The position numbers and the translations under genes were made by a program. Shown one piece after another: positions 1-8,394 of a DNA stretch of 64,000 bases (its first letter is position 1; each line of letters begins with the position of its first letter). Below the pieces are notes generated by a model. It saw nothing but the letters and a program-made list of their open reading frames with translations. It was not told the origin of the DNA and made no database searches. The DNA comes from UBA7867 sp964579205 (GTDB lineage Bacteria > Bacillota > Clostridia > Christensenellales > UBA1242): positions 124,001 through 188,000 of the forward strand of contig CAZOFH010000001.1 in assembly GCA_964579205.1 (NCBI GenBank), given 5' to 3'.

Positions 1-949
1 TACTAGGTAGCCATAGATAATCTTCTCCCCAACTAGTGTAGTAGGTCGAATTTGCTGAGTAAAAATCCTGACTGCTGCTCACCCAAGAACCAGTGTAATT
101 ACTACTATTAGTCGAGGTCAAAGCCTCATTCGTTAGCCAATATGTAGACTGGTTTCTATTCGCTGGGTTTTGCAAAGCATTCATCCACGACATATTGTAC
201 GGCGTCTTGAGATAATAGGTTAGCCCCTTGCTTGCCACAGTGTATAGAGCGAAAATATGGTCGCTACTACCACTATAAGTATATTGCTCTATAGTGTCAT
301 TGTCTGTTGAATATCTCTTGCTATACGGGTTGTTGAGGGTCGCTGTACGAATGTAACTAGTACCGTACATGCTACTAGGGTATGTGCCAGCATACCTGTG
401 GTACCAGTCGGCAGACCAGTCAGAATACAGCCCACCATTGACCAAGCCATAGTGTTCGCCCAAATTGTTGCTAGTAGTGCCCCACTCAGATTGATAGTTG
501 TTGCTCAGCCATAGCGTGGCTACTAGATCGCCATACCTGTCTTTGGAAACAAATGTCACTATCCAGTCTAGCCCGCCGAGCCGCACTACTATACTTTGCC
601 CATTAGTCTTGTTGTATGTTTTGGCACGCAAAGTAGCCGCAGTGCGCGGAGTAGTAGTCGCGCTCATACTGTTCATTTGATCATAAATATTCCCAGCACT
701 GCCGTATATCATATTGACCATAGTCTCCACAGTATCACTATCAAAAGGTTTTTGCCCTGTCGCCGTAGTCTTGTTGACTAGCAGTTCATTCACACGCTTG
801 AATGAACTAGTGTTTGACGAGGTAAACGCGTTTGACGGACGAAAAACCGTGTACCATAGCACCACCCCTGCGCCTATCACAGTGATAATTATCATCAATA
901 TGGATATTATGCCACCCGTGGTGCGTACCCACTGCTTTTTCATACCCAT
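1..949 (-). CDS. Surface protein, N-terminal part of an InlB-repeat/DUF6273-like paralogue (runs off the left edge)
   Basis: The frame is open from an ATG at 949 to the window edge (316 codons, no stop). The start follows a strong ribosome site (ggagggg, just after 950). The protein begins MGMKKQWVRTTGG, followed by a hydrophobic segment of about 22 residues, so it is membrane-anchored with the rest outside. Residues about 40-316 align throughout with the first 300 residues of the protein at 1091-5395: shared stretches include LRAKTYNKT, VVRLGGLDWIV, LVNGGLYS, MYGTSYIR and DHIF.LYTVASKGL. This globular region resembles the DUF6273 domain, which often precedes InlB B-repeats. Unlike its two paralogues at 5480 and 15144 it has no G-tract near the start, so it should be made constitutively. 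The C-terminal repeats lie outside the window. Function is unknown; adhesion or surface display is inferred. Confidence 0.85.
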   Translation of the reverse strand, partial: MGMKKQWVRTTGGIISILMIIITVIGAGVVLWYTVFRPSNAFTSSNTSSFKRVNELLVNKTTATGQKPFDSDTVETMVNMIYGSAGNIYDQMNSMSATTTPRTAATLRAKTYNKTNGQSIVVRLGGLDWIVTFVSKDRYGDLVATLWLSNNYQSEWGTTSNNLGEHYGLVNGGLYSDWSADWYHRYAGTYPSSMYGTSYIRTATLNNPYSKRYSTDNDTIEQYTYSGSSDHIFALYTVASKGLTYYLKTPYNMSWMNALQNPANRNQSTYWLTNEALTSTNSSNYTGSWVSSSQDFYSANSTYYTSWGEDYLWLPS

Positions 950-978
950 TCCCCTCCAGTTGTATTATTTTTTTGTGT

Positions 979-995
979 CAGGGGCACAGCCCCTG
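979..995. repeat. Short GC-rich hairpin in the 950-1090 gap
   Basis: CAGGGGC-ACA-GCCCCTG is a perfect 7-bp inverted repeat. A similar hairpin, GCAGGGC-ACC-GCCCTG, lies at 23645-23660, and both are followed by TGTAAAAA. The T-rich run is on the wrong side for a minus-strand terminator, so it is listed as a repeat. Confidence 0.5.
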
Positions 996-1090
996 CATTG
1001 TAAAAAGGATAGACGGTCAAAATATACCTGTATAATGGCAAGCATCATACGCACCCCCCGCAACGCGGGTGTACGAGCAGCCCCGCCGTG

Positions 1091-4000
1091 TCACTCGCTA
1101 GACATATTGTCGAGGTCGGTATTGATGTTGCCTGAGGTGATTGGGGCAAAGACAGCCACTACCACAGAGTCCATTACTTCAGACTTTTTAAAGCGCACCG
1201 AGGCAGCCGTGCTCAATACCGCACCGCTAGAGTCGGTCCAGTGCTTGAATTCATACCCGTATTGCGTGACAAACGCCGCACAAGTGATCGTGTCGTTATC
1301 AGCGAGATTTTCGACATCATCGCCCACGATGAATGCCTTACCGCCAAAGGTCGATTGCACCGCCACCCCTTCTAGTTTTGTAGCACCTGCTGTCTTTAGT
1401 CCAGAATAGTTGCCTGATACAGTCTTGAGGTAAATTATAATACATCCGTCATCCTCAAAATCGTGCAGCATCATCTCAAATTTGAGCGCGAATACATTAC
1501 TCTGCTCGTTCGCAAAATAAGTAACATTCATCGCATACGGCGTGTTGCCGATATCCGCCTTGCAGTAGATGACATCTATCCAGTGAGTATTGTCAAAAGA
1601 AAGTTGCGATATGTGATAGCCTGTCGCAGGAGTAATTTTGATAGTGGCATTAGGCATATATTTATCAAAGAACATCTCATCTGCAAATTGCGTCGTAGCG
1701 CCTGTCACTGTGGCATTTAGATAAGGTGCCCAGTACGCATATAAGGTGACATTTGAGGCAAAGGTCGACTTTGTGACACTCGGAGTGCCGTCCGCATTAT
1801 AGATTTTTTGCCCTGCGCCATTGGTCTGTGTATAATATCCTGCGAAAACGTGTCTTGATGGACCGCCTGACGGAGGTGTAATATTAGACAATGCCGCATT
1901 GTATGTCGCAGAGACTGATGTGCTGCCTGCAGTCGTGGCGGATTGATTGTTGAGAGTGATTGTCACAGTCACCCCTTGCCATACAGCATACAGGTTGACC
2001 GTAGCACCGCTCGTGGTAGTCAAGTTTCTGACACTTGCACTATTATTATATACTTTAGCCCCATTACTGCTCGTTGCCCAGCCCGAGAACGTGTAGCCTG
2101 TGCGAGTGAAGGCATTAGCAGTTAGATTTTTGTATGTCCCATATTCATGAGTTGAGTTACTCATCGTGCCGCTACCGCCGTTTGCATTGTATTTTATATA
2201 ATAGGTGAACCCAGTCCATTTTGCATACAGAGTAGTGCTAGATGTAAATGTCGAGGTAGAGTTAACTGGCGTACCATCTGCATTGTAGATTTTCGTTCCC
2301 CCACCATTTGTACTAGTGTAATATCCTCCGAATGTATAGTAATCCTTTGTAGGTGGAGTGATATTAGGCAAAGTATTATTCTCTACCGTAACGGATGTAG
2401 TACCTGCAGTCGTCGCAGATTGATTGTCAAAAATGAGGGTTGTAGTGTTATCGCCTACTCCTCCTTCCCATACTGCATAAAGGGTAATCGTCGAACCAGC
2501 TGATGCAGTCAAATTACTTACGCTTTGCCCATTAGTATAAGCCACTGACCTAATTGGACTAGTCGACCACCCGGCGAAAAAACTGTCAGTTTTGGTAAAT
2601 GTATTTGTAGTCAAGTTCTTTGCCACATCATAGGTGTGAATAGAATCGCTCATCGTACCTGTGCCACCGTTAGCATCATATTTTACCGTGTATGAGATAG
2701 GTGTCCATTGGGCATACAGTGTGGTATTAGATGTGAATGTCTCGGTTGAATAAGTTGAGTAACTACTACTCTTGTAAACTTGCGTACCTCCACCGTTTTG
2801 CTGAGTATAATATCCGCCGAATGTATACCCTGTACGGCTAGGCTCCTCAATAGCTCTTAAATTCTTTATTTGCGTGCCAGACGCTACAAAATACTTTTGA
2901 GTCCCTGCAAAAGTAGCAGATTGATTGTCAAAGGTTATAGTAATATCGGTAGAATCATTACTCCTCCACACTGCATAAAGATATTCCGAATTACCACTGT
3001 TCATATTGATGACACTTTGCCCATCATAATAATCTACCCTTCCATCGTTAGCATAAGAACTATATCGTGCCCAACCTTTGAAAGTATATCCAGAACGAGT
3101 AAACGTATTTGAATTCAAGTACGATGCCACGCCGGCAGTATGAGTAGAGTTACTCATAGTACCTGTGCCGCCATTGGCTTTGTAATACACGGTGTATGTT
3201 CTAGGTGTCCATTTGGCGTAAAGCGTGATATCGGAGGTGAATGTTTCGTCTGAGGAAGTTGGTGTACCATTTGAATTATAAACTTGCGTACCGCCACCGT
3301 TTGGCAGGCTATAATACCCACCAAAAGTGTAGCCAGAGCGCGAAACAGTCTCATTCATTGCAGGTAAATTACCATTTGGCACTATCCAATGAACCTTACA
3401 CCCAACAGTAGTAGGGACCTGCATATCAAAAGTGATAGATATCATTGTGCCACTGTATGCCTCCCAAACAGCATATAGATTAATCGTAGAATAATCTGAT
3501 GATGACAAATTGACCACATTCGCTTGATCCGCATAGGCCACGCTACCGCTAGCACTCGTCGCCCAACCTTTAAACAAATATCCCCTTCGAGTATAATTGC
3601 ATAAAGACAAGTTCTTTGCACTATCATAAGTATGAGTAGTATTACTCATTGAGCCGCTACCACCGTTTGCGTTGTATTTGACATTATAAACAATCGCATC
3701 CCATTTCGCATAAAGGACAGTGTTTGAGGTAAATGTAGATGCCGATATACCTGATACACCACTTGACAAATATACCCTTGTTCCCGCTCCATTAGTACTA
3801 GTGTAATAACCTCCGAATTTGTATCCCGTACGAGTAGGTGGAGTAATATCGGGTAAAGTATTAGTATCTAGCGTAACAGATGTAGTACCTCCTGTCCCGC
3901 CTTGTTTATCAAGAGTGAGGACTATTACATTCCATTTTGCATAAAGAGTAGTGTCCGATGCAAAAGTAGATGTAGAGTTGACTGGCGTACCATCTGCATT

Positions 4001-5395
4001 ATATATTTTCGTTCCTCCACCATTGGTGCTCGTGTAATAACCGTCGAATTTGTATCCCGTACGAGTAGGCGGAGTAATGGATGGCAGGGTATTATTTGAC
4101 ACCGTAATAGATAAAGATCCACCTATACCGCCTTGTCTATCAAGCATGAGCATAACAGCATTGGTATCAGCATCAACGGCATCTGCTGCACTGTCTAGAT
4201 TAAGTAGCAGGCACGGACGGACGGCGTTAGGATACCAATCAACATCTGGGCCACTATCACCATAAATATCACTTCCACAACCATCGACACTATATGCAGC
4301 AGAAGATCCATAGTCCGCAAGCACCGAGCGACTCCATGAATATGGATAAACTTCAGTATTCTCAGTTACATTATCCGAGATATATTCTGAGCACCCATCA
4401 TATGTAGACCGCTCAGCATTATTTGTCTCCCAAAGTCCATCATTTGTATCATCTAATCCCATTTCTACAATGCTTGGCAAAAATAGATAATCTGTCCCCC
4501 AGTTTGTATATCCTGCTATGCTAGTATAATCTAATTCAAGTGAACCATAAACACCATAACTACCCGATGCTGTTGACAAAGAATCGTTACTATGCAAACT
4601 TTCCTCACCTATCAAACTAGGGTCTTGCACAGCATTTATCCAAGGCATCTTATTAGGGGTAACCAAATAATTTGTCAGTCCTTTGCTAGCGACGGTATAC
4701 AACGAGAAAATATGGTCAGAGGATTGGGGGGTACCATTTGTCAATGTTTCACTATCTGTGGCATAAGTTCTGTTGTTAGGATTATTAAGTGTCTCTACTC
4801 GAATATAACTAGTACCATACATATCCGCAGGATACGTCGAATTTTCTGTGATTGAGCCTCTATTCTCATAATACCAATCCCCCGACCAAATAGAGTAGAG
4901 CCCACCATTTACCAATGCTGTGTCATAGTCATCATTCAATCTTTGCTGTAGACCAATCTCATCACTATAATCTTCACCACCTGTACCGTTCCAGCCCCAA
5001 GCCTCTTGGTGATTGTTACTAAGCCACAGGGTAGCAATGAGGTTGCCGTCAGTATCATTTGAGACGTAAGTCACAATCCAGTCTAGTCCGCCGAGGCGCA
5101 CTACGATACTCTTGTTAGCGGTCTTGTTGTATGTTTTGGCGCGCAAATCCGCCGCGGTCAGAGGAGTGACCGCGGTGCTGGTTTTTAGACTAGACAACTG
5201 AGTGCTGACGCTGCCGCTAGCCCCATAAATCATATTAACCAAAGTTTTGAGAGTTGCGCGCCTAAAAGGAGTCGATCCTGTCGCCGTCGTTGGGTTTGTA
5301 AGTAATTCATCAATATGTACAAAACTATTCATATTCGATGACGAAAAGGCATCGGGATCCGATACCTTTTTGACTGTGGATAAGTGACTCACCAA
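1091..5395 (-). CDS. Large InlB B-repeat surface protein, phase-variable, frame shown OFF
   Basis: This is the body of a surface protein of 1434 residues in the frame from TTG 5395. The true start is very probably ATG 5480, whose frame is shifted by the 13-G tract at 5446-5458 (see that entry). Domains: residues 1-400 are a DUF6273-like domain ending in a WSRS...VRP motif. About 400-1210 hold ten alternating InlB/Listeria-Bacteroides B-repeats of two kinds, one type ending TLYAKW with a GGYYTSTNGGGT core, the other ending LYAVW with YNANGG and GWATS cores. About 1210-1420 is a C-terminal domain shared with the protein at 12938-15061 (SFDN.HW, SGLKTAG, IVGDD.ENL). There is no LPXTG motif, so anchoring must come from the N-terminal segment encoded upstream of 5395. 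Function is inferred to be adhesion or host/cell contact. Confidence 0.85.
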   Translation of the reverse strand: MVSHLSTVKKVSDPDAFSSSNMNSFVHIDELLTNPTTATGSTPFRRATLKTLVNMIYGASGSVSTQLSSLKTSTAVTPLTAADLRAKTYNKTANKSIVVRLGGLDWIVTYVSNDTDGNLIATLWLSNNHQEAWGWNGTGGEDYSDEIGLQQRLNDDYDTALVNGGLYSIWSGDWYYENRGSITENSTYPADMYGTSYIRVETLNNPNNRTYATDSETLTNGTPQSSDHIFSLYTVASKGLTNYLVTPNKMPWINAVQDPSLIGEESLHSNDSLSTASGSYGVYGSLELDYTSIAGYTNWGTDYLFLPSIVEMGLDDTNDGLWETNNAERSTYDGCSEYISDNVTENTEVYPYSWSRSVLADYGSSAAYSVDGCGSDIYGDSGPDVDWYPNAVRPCLLLNLDSAADAVDADTNAVMLMLDRQGGIGGSLSITVSNNTLPSITPPTRTGYKFDGYYTSTNGGGTKIYNADGTPVNSTSTFASDTTLYAKWNVIVLTLDKQGGTGGTTSVTLDTNTLPDITPPTRTGYKFGGYYTSTNGAGTRVYLSSGVSGISASTFTSNTVLYAKWDAIVYNVKYNANGGSGSMSNTTHTYDSAKNLSLCNYTRRGYLFKGWATSASGSVAYADQANVVNLSSSDYSTINLYAVWEAYSGTMISITFDMQVPTTVGCKVHWIVPNGNLPAMNETVSRSGYTFGGYYSLPNGGGTQVYNSNGTPTSSDETFTSDITLYAKWTPRTYTVYYKANGGTGTMSNSTHTAGVASYLNSNTFTRSGYTFKGWARYSSYANDGRVDYYDGQSVINMNSGNSEYLYAVWRSNDSTDITITFDNQSATFAGTQKYFVASGTQIKNLRAIEEPSRTGYTFGGYYTQQNGGGTQVYKSSSYSTYSTETFTSNTTLYAQWTPISYTVKYDANGGTGTMSDSIHTYDVAKNLTTNTFTKTDSFFAGWSTSPIRSVAYTNGQSVSNLTASAGSTITLYAVWEGGVGDNTTTLIFDNQSATTAGTTSVTVENNTLPNITPPTKDYYTFGGYYTSTNGGGTKIYNADGTPVNSTSTFTSSTTLYAKWTGFTYYIKYNANGGSGTMSNSTHEYGTYKNLTANAFTRTGYTFSGWATSSNGAKVYNNSASVRNLTTTSGATVNLYAVWQGVTVTITLNNQSATTAGSTSVSATYNAALSNITPPSGGPSRHVFAGYYTQTNGAGQKIYNADGTPSVTKSTFASNVTLYAYWAPYLNATVTGATTQFADEMFFDKYMPNATIKITPATGYHISQLSFDNTHWIDVIYCKADIGNTPYAMNVTYFANEQSNVFALKFEMMLHDFEDDGCIIIYLKTVSGNYSGLKTAGATKLEGVAVQSTFGGKAFIVGDDVENLADNDTITCAAFVTQYGYEFKHWTDSSGAVLSTAASVRFKKSEVMDSVVVAVFAPITSGNINTDLDNMSSE

Positions 5396-5480
5396 GAGCC
5401 ACGCTGATAGAGAAATTACAACAACAATTATTAGGCTAATTAATGCCCCCCCCCCCCCGGGTCAGAAAGCCTTTATTCAT
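5396..5480 (-). other. 5' coding segment (start codon, G-tract, membrane anchor) of the 1091-5395 gene
   Basis: ATG at 5480-5478 is preceded by aaaaaaGGAGaaaaacgcg, a good ribosome site. It reads MNKGFLTR, then glycines from the G-tract. With the 13 G bases present, the frame meets TAG at 5438-5436. With 12 or 15 G bases it reads on through a hydrophobic anchor (LISLIIVVVISLSAWLLV) into the 1091-5395 frame. The homologous segment at 15062-15144 is nearly identical and also out of frame. I read this as the authentic N-terminus in its OFF state rather than as a pseudogene. Confidence 0.8.
5446..5458 (-). repeat. Homopolymeric tract of 13 G on the coding strand (slippage switch)
   Basis: Thirteen consecutive C on the plus strand (13 G in the mRNA) lie 22 nt after the start codon at 5480. 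They encode glycines in the short cytoplasmic stub ahead of the membrane segment, a position that tolerates added or lost residues. 12 or 15 G give an open frame; 13 closes it. Homopolymer length may also be miscalled in assembly. Confidence 0.9.
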
Positions 5481-5691
5481 CGCGTTTTTCTCCTTTTTTT
5501 GCCTATTTTTTGACCCCAGTTTTGGGGGGCGAAAATGCCCACTTTTTACAACTTTCGCCCGCCGCAAAACTTGAGGTGTTTGTTAATTTTTGGCTGCCGT
5601 CCGCTTTAACAAAAGCGCACGGAATATTCCTGTCATCCTGATGACAGTTTTCTTTCAGCCAAACCGACCTTTGCGATTGCTTTACATTATT

Positions 5692-5720
5692 ATTGTAACT
5701 ACTTTTTTCAAAAATATCAA
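5692..5720 (-). promoter_or_regulatory. Sigma-A promoter of the phase-variable gene
   Basis: On the minus strand: TTGATA (5720-5715), 17-nt spacer, TACAAT (5697-5692), with an A/T-rich stretch upstream. The same promoter and surroundings recur at 15550-15578. The transcript would carry a leader of about 200 nt that includes a small GGGC/GCCC hairpin (5527-5540), also present in the second copy. The 5481-6126 gap holds this promoter, the leader, and the two repeats at 5858 and 5974. Confidence 0.75.
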
Positions 5721-5857
5721 CTAAATTCGACCACTTTTTCAAAAATTTTTAAATTTTTTTGTTTCTTTGCATTTTTTTGGTGAAAAGGATGGTATTTTGA
5801 CAAAAAACAAAACGACAACGCACTGTCGGCAGTGCTATGTGCAAACAAATGCAATAT

Positions 5858-5914
5858 GGGGTTCGCCTGCGGCTCACAGAGTCCACGGAGTGCCTTGCAC
5901 TCCTCTGAATGACA
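5858..5914 (+). repeat. Dispersed hairpin repeat, copy R1
   Basis: Conserved ends GGGGTTCGC..GCTCACAGA and CTCTGAATGACA flank a perfect hairpin GGAGTGC-CTT-GCACTCC. Copies at 12805, 15265, 15678, 16053, 20990, 21102, 27212 and 27337 keep the flanks but have different stem sequences. The upstream GCAAACAAATGC segment (5841-5852) is shared with the copy at 15678. Confidence 0.75.
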
Positions 5915-5973
5915 CTGCGCGGCTGCACCCCGAACCCGCAATAATCAAATTAATTGTGGCGTAGATCCCCATA

Positions 5974-6057
5974 GCGGCTTGCCGCAAGGCGCCCGCAGGG
6001 TGCCTGATGCGCCGAATGGCGCATAGTGCGTGCGACAGCACGCACGCGGCAAGCCGC
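5974..6057. repeat. Cloverleaf-like structured repeat, copy 1
   Basis: An outer stem GCGGCTTGCCGC (5974-5985) pairs with GCGGCAAGCCGC (6046-6057). It encloses three hairpins: GGCGCCC/GGGTGCC (5988-6004), TGCGCC-GAAT-GGCGCA (6008-6023) and GTGCGTGC-GACA-GCACGCAC (6026-6045). A second copy at 16163-16253 keeps all four stems with compensating base changes. It is not a tRNA: there is no T-loop motif and no anticodon arm. It lies just downstream of ttcA. Confidence 0.75.
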
Positions 6058-6126
6058 CCCCGTCTAGAGACACGCACAGTTCAACAGACAGCGCCCCCAC
6101 TACCACGCTACTGCCACAACCCACGC

Positions 6127-6837
6127 TCAGTCGAACTTGAGGTGATTGCGCTCGGGGTGAGTCAACGCACTCAATATATGCTCGTGCACATGCGCGATAC
6201 GCGGATTGAGCGAAGCGATATAATTCTTGATGAACTCGCGCTCAGTCTTTTTGTCGGCAGGGCAATCATTATGGAAAACGGGCAGCCCAGCGGCGAGCGC
6301 GGTCGTCTCACTCTCCCAAACCAAAACCATTGGTCTAATGACGGTCATCCCGGTACGGTCAAGGCGCGTCACGGGCGCAAAAGTCGACAATCTGCTCTCA
6401 AAAAACATCGACAAAAAGAAAGTCTCAATCAAATCGTTGGCGTGATGCCCCAGTGCGATTTTGTTGCAGCCGAGTGCGGTCGCCTCGGACGCGAGCATTC
6501 CGCGTCTCAATCTCGCGCACAGCGAACACGGATTACTCTCTTTGCGCACCTCGAATAGCAACTCATATATGCGCGACGGAATCACCTTGTGCTCTATCCC
6601 GAGCGAACGACAGTACTCAGATATTTGAGTAAAATCTGACTCGCCATTGTGCATATCAATAGTGAGCGCGACCAACTCAAACTTGTGTGGATAATAGCGC
6701 TGAATATGCGCCAAAAAAGTGAGCAGCGCCAGACTATCCTTTCCGCCGCTCAGCCCGACAGCGATTTTGTCGCCGTCCTCAATCATATTATATCTATCCA
6801 AAGCCTTGCGGACTCTGCCCTCAGCCTTACTTCTCAT
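6127..6837 (-). CDS. ttcA: tRNA 2-thiocytidine biosynthesis protein TtcA-like
   Basis: This 236-residue protein is a PP-loop ATPase of the TtcA group, which thiolates cytidine 32 of certain tRNAs using ATP and an Fe-S cluster. The PP-loop SGGKDS is at residues 30-35. The CxxC pair C104/C107 (PCSLC) with a later C192 fits the three cluster-binding cysteines of the family. The ALGHHANDLIETF motif at about 128-140 is also typical. Start ATG 6837 is preceded by AGGGAGA. It has its own promoter at 6865-6893 and appears monocistronic. It could belong to a neighbouring TtcA/TilS-like subfamily, but the cysteine pattern favours TtcA. Confidence 0.85.
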   Translation of the reverse strand: MRSKAEGRVRKALDRYNMIEDGDKIAVGLSGGKDSLALLTFLAHIQRYYPHKFELVALTIDMHNGESDFTQISEYCRSLGIEHKVIPSRIYELLFEVRKESNPCSLCARLRRGMLASEATALGCNKIALGHHANDLIETFFLSMFFESRLSTFAPVTRLDRTGMTVIRPMVLVWESETTALAAGLPVFHNDCPADKKTEREFIKNYIASLNPRIAHVHEHILSALTHPERNHLKFD

Positions 6838-6864
6838 AAACTTCTCCCTAAATAATATAAGATT

Positions 6865-6893
6865 ATTTTATCAAAAAACGGCTAATTTTTCAA
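6865..6893 (-). promoter_or_regulatory. Sigma-A promoter of ttcA
   Basis: Minus strand: TTGAAA (6893-6888), 17-nt spacer, TAAAAT (6870-6865), 28 nt upstream of the start codon. Confidence 0.6.
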
Positions 6894-6992
6894 TAGAAAG
6901 AGGAAAATTCGCCATAAATATTTGATTTTTGTGAAAATTTGTCACTTTTTGGATTTTTTGTGCATAGTGTATTAGTAAAATGCGAGGTAAAA

Positions 6993-7241
6993 ATGGCAAC
7001 ACCACATCCACATATTATCAACATAGTAGCCGACTACTATCTGCTGCACAAATCGACGATGCGTGACTGCGCAAAGCATTTTGGGCTAGGCAAAAGCACC
7101 ATACACAACTATCTGCACATTTATCTAAAAAAAGTCGACCCCGAAAAATACAAAAAAGTGAGTGCTTTATCGCAACTCAACTTTTCTGAAAAACACATTC
7201 GCGGCGGAAACGCCACGCGTCAAAAATTTAGACCAGAGTAA
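6993..7241 (+). CDS. spoIIID: Sporulation transcriptional regulator SpoIIID
   Basis: 82 residues from ATG 6993, which follows gcGAGGTaaaa. SpoIIID is a small DNA-binding protein that works with sigma-E in the mother cell during sporulation. The helix-turn-helix is MRDCAKHFGLGKSTIHNYL (about 22-40). The C-terminal signature HIRGGNATRQKF matches the RHLRGGEATKLKY of the Bacillus subtilis protein as I know it. Its end overlaps the end of the convergent gene at 7228 by 14 nt. The in-frame extension upstream to 6939 lacks a ribosome site and is not used. It is a chromosomal core gene of spore formers and anchors this window as host chromosome. Confidence 0.93.
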   Translation: MATPHPHIINIVADYYLLHKSTMRDCAKHFGLGKSTIHNYLHIYLKKVDPEKYKKVSALSQLNFSEKHIRGGNATRQKFRPE

Positions 7242-8217
7242 GTTTACGCTTGTTCGCAAAGTACCACCAAGCGAACCCACCACCTATCAAGAGGCAACTG
7301 CCACCAGCAAAGTATAGCCATAGCATACTAGGATTTTTTTCCCATTTGGCGTACAGTGTCACAGGGGTGGTAAAAATGTAATACTTGCCCACGTGAGAGC
7401 CTTCGGCACAATCAGGAGTCGTATACCAGCCCGCAAAAGTGTAGCCCGGGCGAGTGGGATTGAGATCGGTGAGCAAGCCTTTTTGCCCATAGTTGTCATA
7501 CGCGTAGTCGATATTCGCCCTAAAAGGGATCGGATCATACCCTAGCGACTCGTCGGCAAAGGTGATAGTATAATTGAGCATAGCGAACTTGCCATACAAG
7601 TTGATATTGCTAGTCACGCCGCTCAAAGTGGTAATAAGCGTCTGATACAATGGGTCCTGATACCATCCGACGAACTCGTGACCTGCGCACCTCGGGATAA
7701 ACTCATCCGCGGTCAAGTCGATATTGGTAGCAGCAGTGACGGTATTATTGAGTGCTGTAAAACCAGCCGCAGGGGTGACCGCACCATACTCTACCCCAGT
7801 ATATGCAAAACTAACTGTATACTCGGTCAACTGCCAAAAGGCGTAGAGTGTAATAATGCCAGCGACAGCCATATCCTGTGCATCAGTCGCGGTCAATACA
7901 AAATTGCCGCTACTGTCTACATCCAAAATCGAAGTTTTACTAAATCCCCAATACGCGAATGTATACCCTGCTGCAGCACTAGGCGCCTGCAATGTCAACG
8001 GCAAGGCAGACGCTGCCACGGTAGCGGGATTGGCAGTAGTGAGAGCGGGATGCCCCTCTGACGAATCGAGATACTGGATAGTATACATAATATCCCCTGC
8101 TGTCTCGCCCTCTGCAAATGCTGAGCGCATATTCAAAAACGCACTCCCCGAAAACACAAAAAACGAGCAGAGCAAAGCACAAATAAAACCTATCAAAACA
8201 GACTTTTGCTTGTACAT
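7228..8217 (-). CDS. Small InlB-repeat surface protein with C-terminal membrane anchor
   Basis: 329 residues from ATG 8217 (MYKQKSV), which follows GAGGTaaaatta; the longer frame to 8349 lacks a ribosome site and would bury the signal peptide. An N-terminal signal peptide (residues about 8-35, ending near SAFA-E) is followed by three InlB-type B-repeats ending TLYAFW, NLYGKF and TLYAKW (about 45-290). Next come a transmembrane segment (LWLYFAGGSCLLIGGGFAWWYF) and a basic tail KRKLTLV. It is therefore a type I membrane protein with an outward domain. Promoter at 8236-8264. Function is unknown; a surface role is inferred. Confidence 0.85.
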   Translation of the reverse strand: MYKQKSVLIGFICALLCSFFVFSGSAFLNMRSAFAEGETAGDIMYTIQYLDSSEGHPALTTANPATVAASALPLTLQAPSAAAGYTFAYWGFSKTSILDVDSSGNFVLTATDAQDMAVAGIITLYAFWQLTEYTVSFAYTGVEYGAVTPAAGFTALNNTVTAATNIDLTADEFIPRCAGHEFVGWYQDPLYQTLITTLSGVTSNINLYGKFAMLNYTITFADESLGYDPIPFRANIDYAYDNYGQKGLLTDLNPTRPGYTFAGWYTTPDCAEGSHVGKYYIFTTPVTLYAKWEKNPSMLWLYFAGGSCLLIGGGFAWWYFANKRKLTLV

Positions 8218-8235
8218 TAATTTTACCTCGACATT

Positions 8236-8264
8236 ATTATAACCTAAAAATGACATAAAATCAA
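8236..8264 (-). promoter_or_regulatory. Sigma-A promoter of the 7228-8217 gene
   Basis: Minus strand: TTGATT (8264-8259), 17-nt spacer, TATAAT (8241-8236), 19 nt before the start codon. Confidence 0.7.
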
Positions 8265-8394
8265 TTATTTTGGGGCGTTTGGTCGAGTAAAAATAATTTT
8301 TTGCACTTTCAGACGCACTCCGAGCCTCCCCCGCCCACAAAAACGGCAAGCACTACCGCGCGATAGGCAGACACTCACACCCCCGACACGAGAC

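Noticed and set aside
979..995. Hairpin CAGGGGC/GCCCCTG as terminator of the 1091 gene
   Set aside because: On the minus strand it is followed by A-rich rather than T-rich sequence.
714..1409. Plus-strand frame of 231 residues across the 950-1090 gap
   Set aside because: It lies opposite two minus-strand coding regions with clear homology to each other, has no ribosome site, and its translation shows no domain.
1091..5395. Regular repeats that might suggest a CRISPR array
   Set aside because: The repeats are long, diverged and in frame; they translate into InlB B-repeats. No short identical repeats with unique spacers occur in the window.
5974..6057. Cloverleaf element as a tRNA or tRNA-like gene
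   Set aside because: It has no T-loop TTCGA, no anticodon-type 7-nt loop and no CCA end; the outer stem is too long for a tRNA acceptor.
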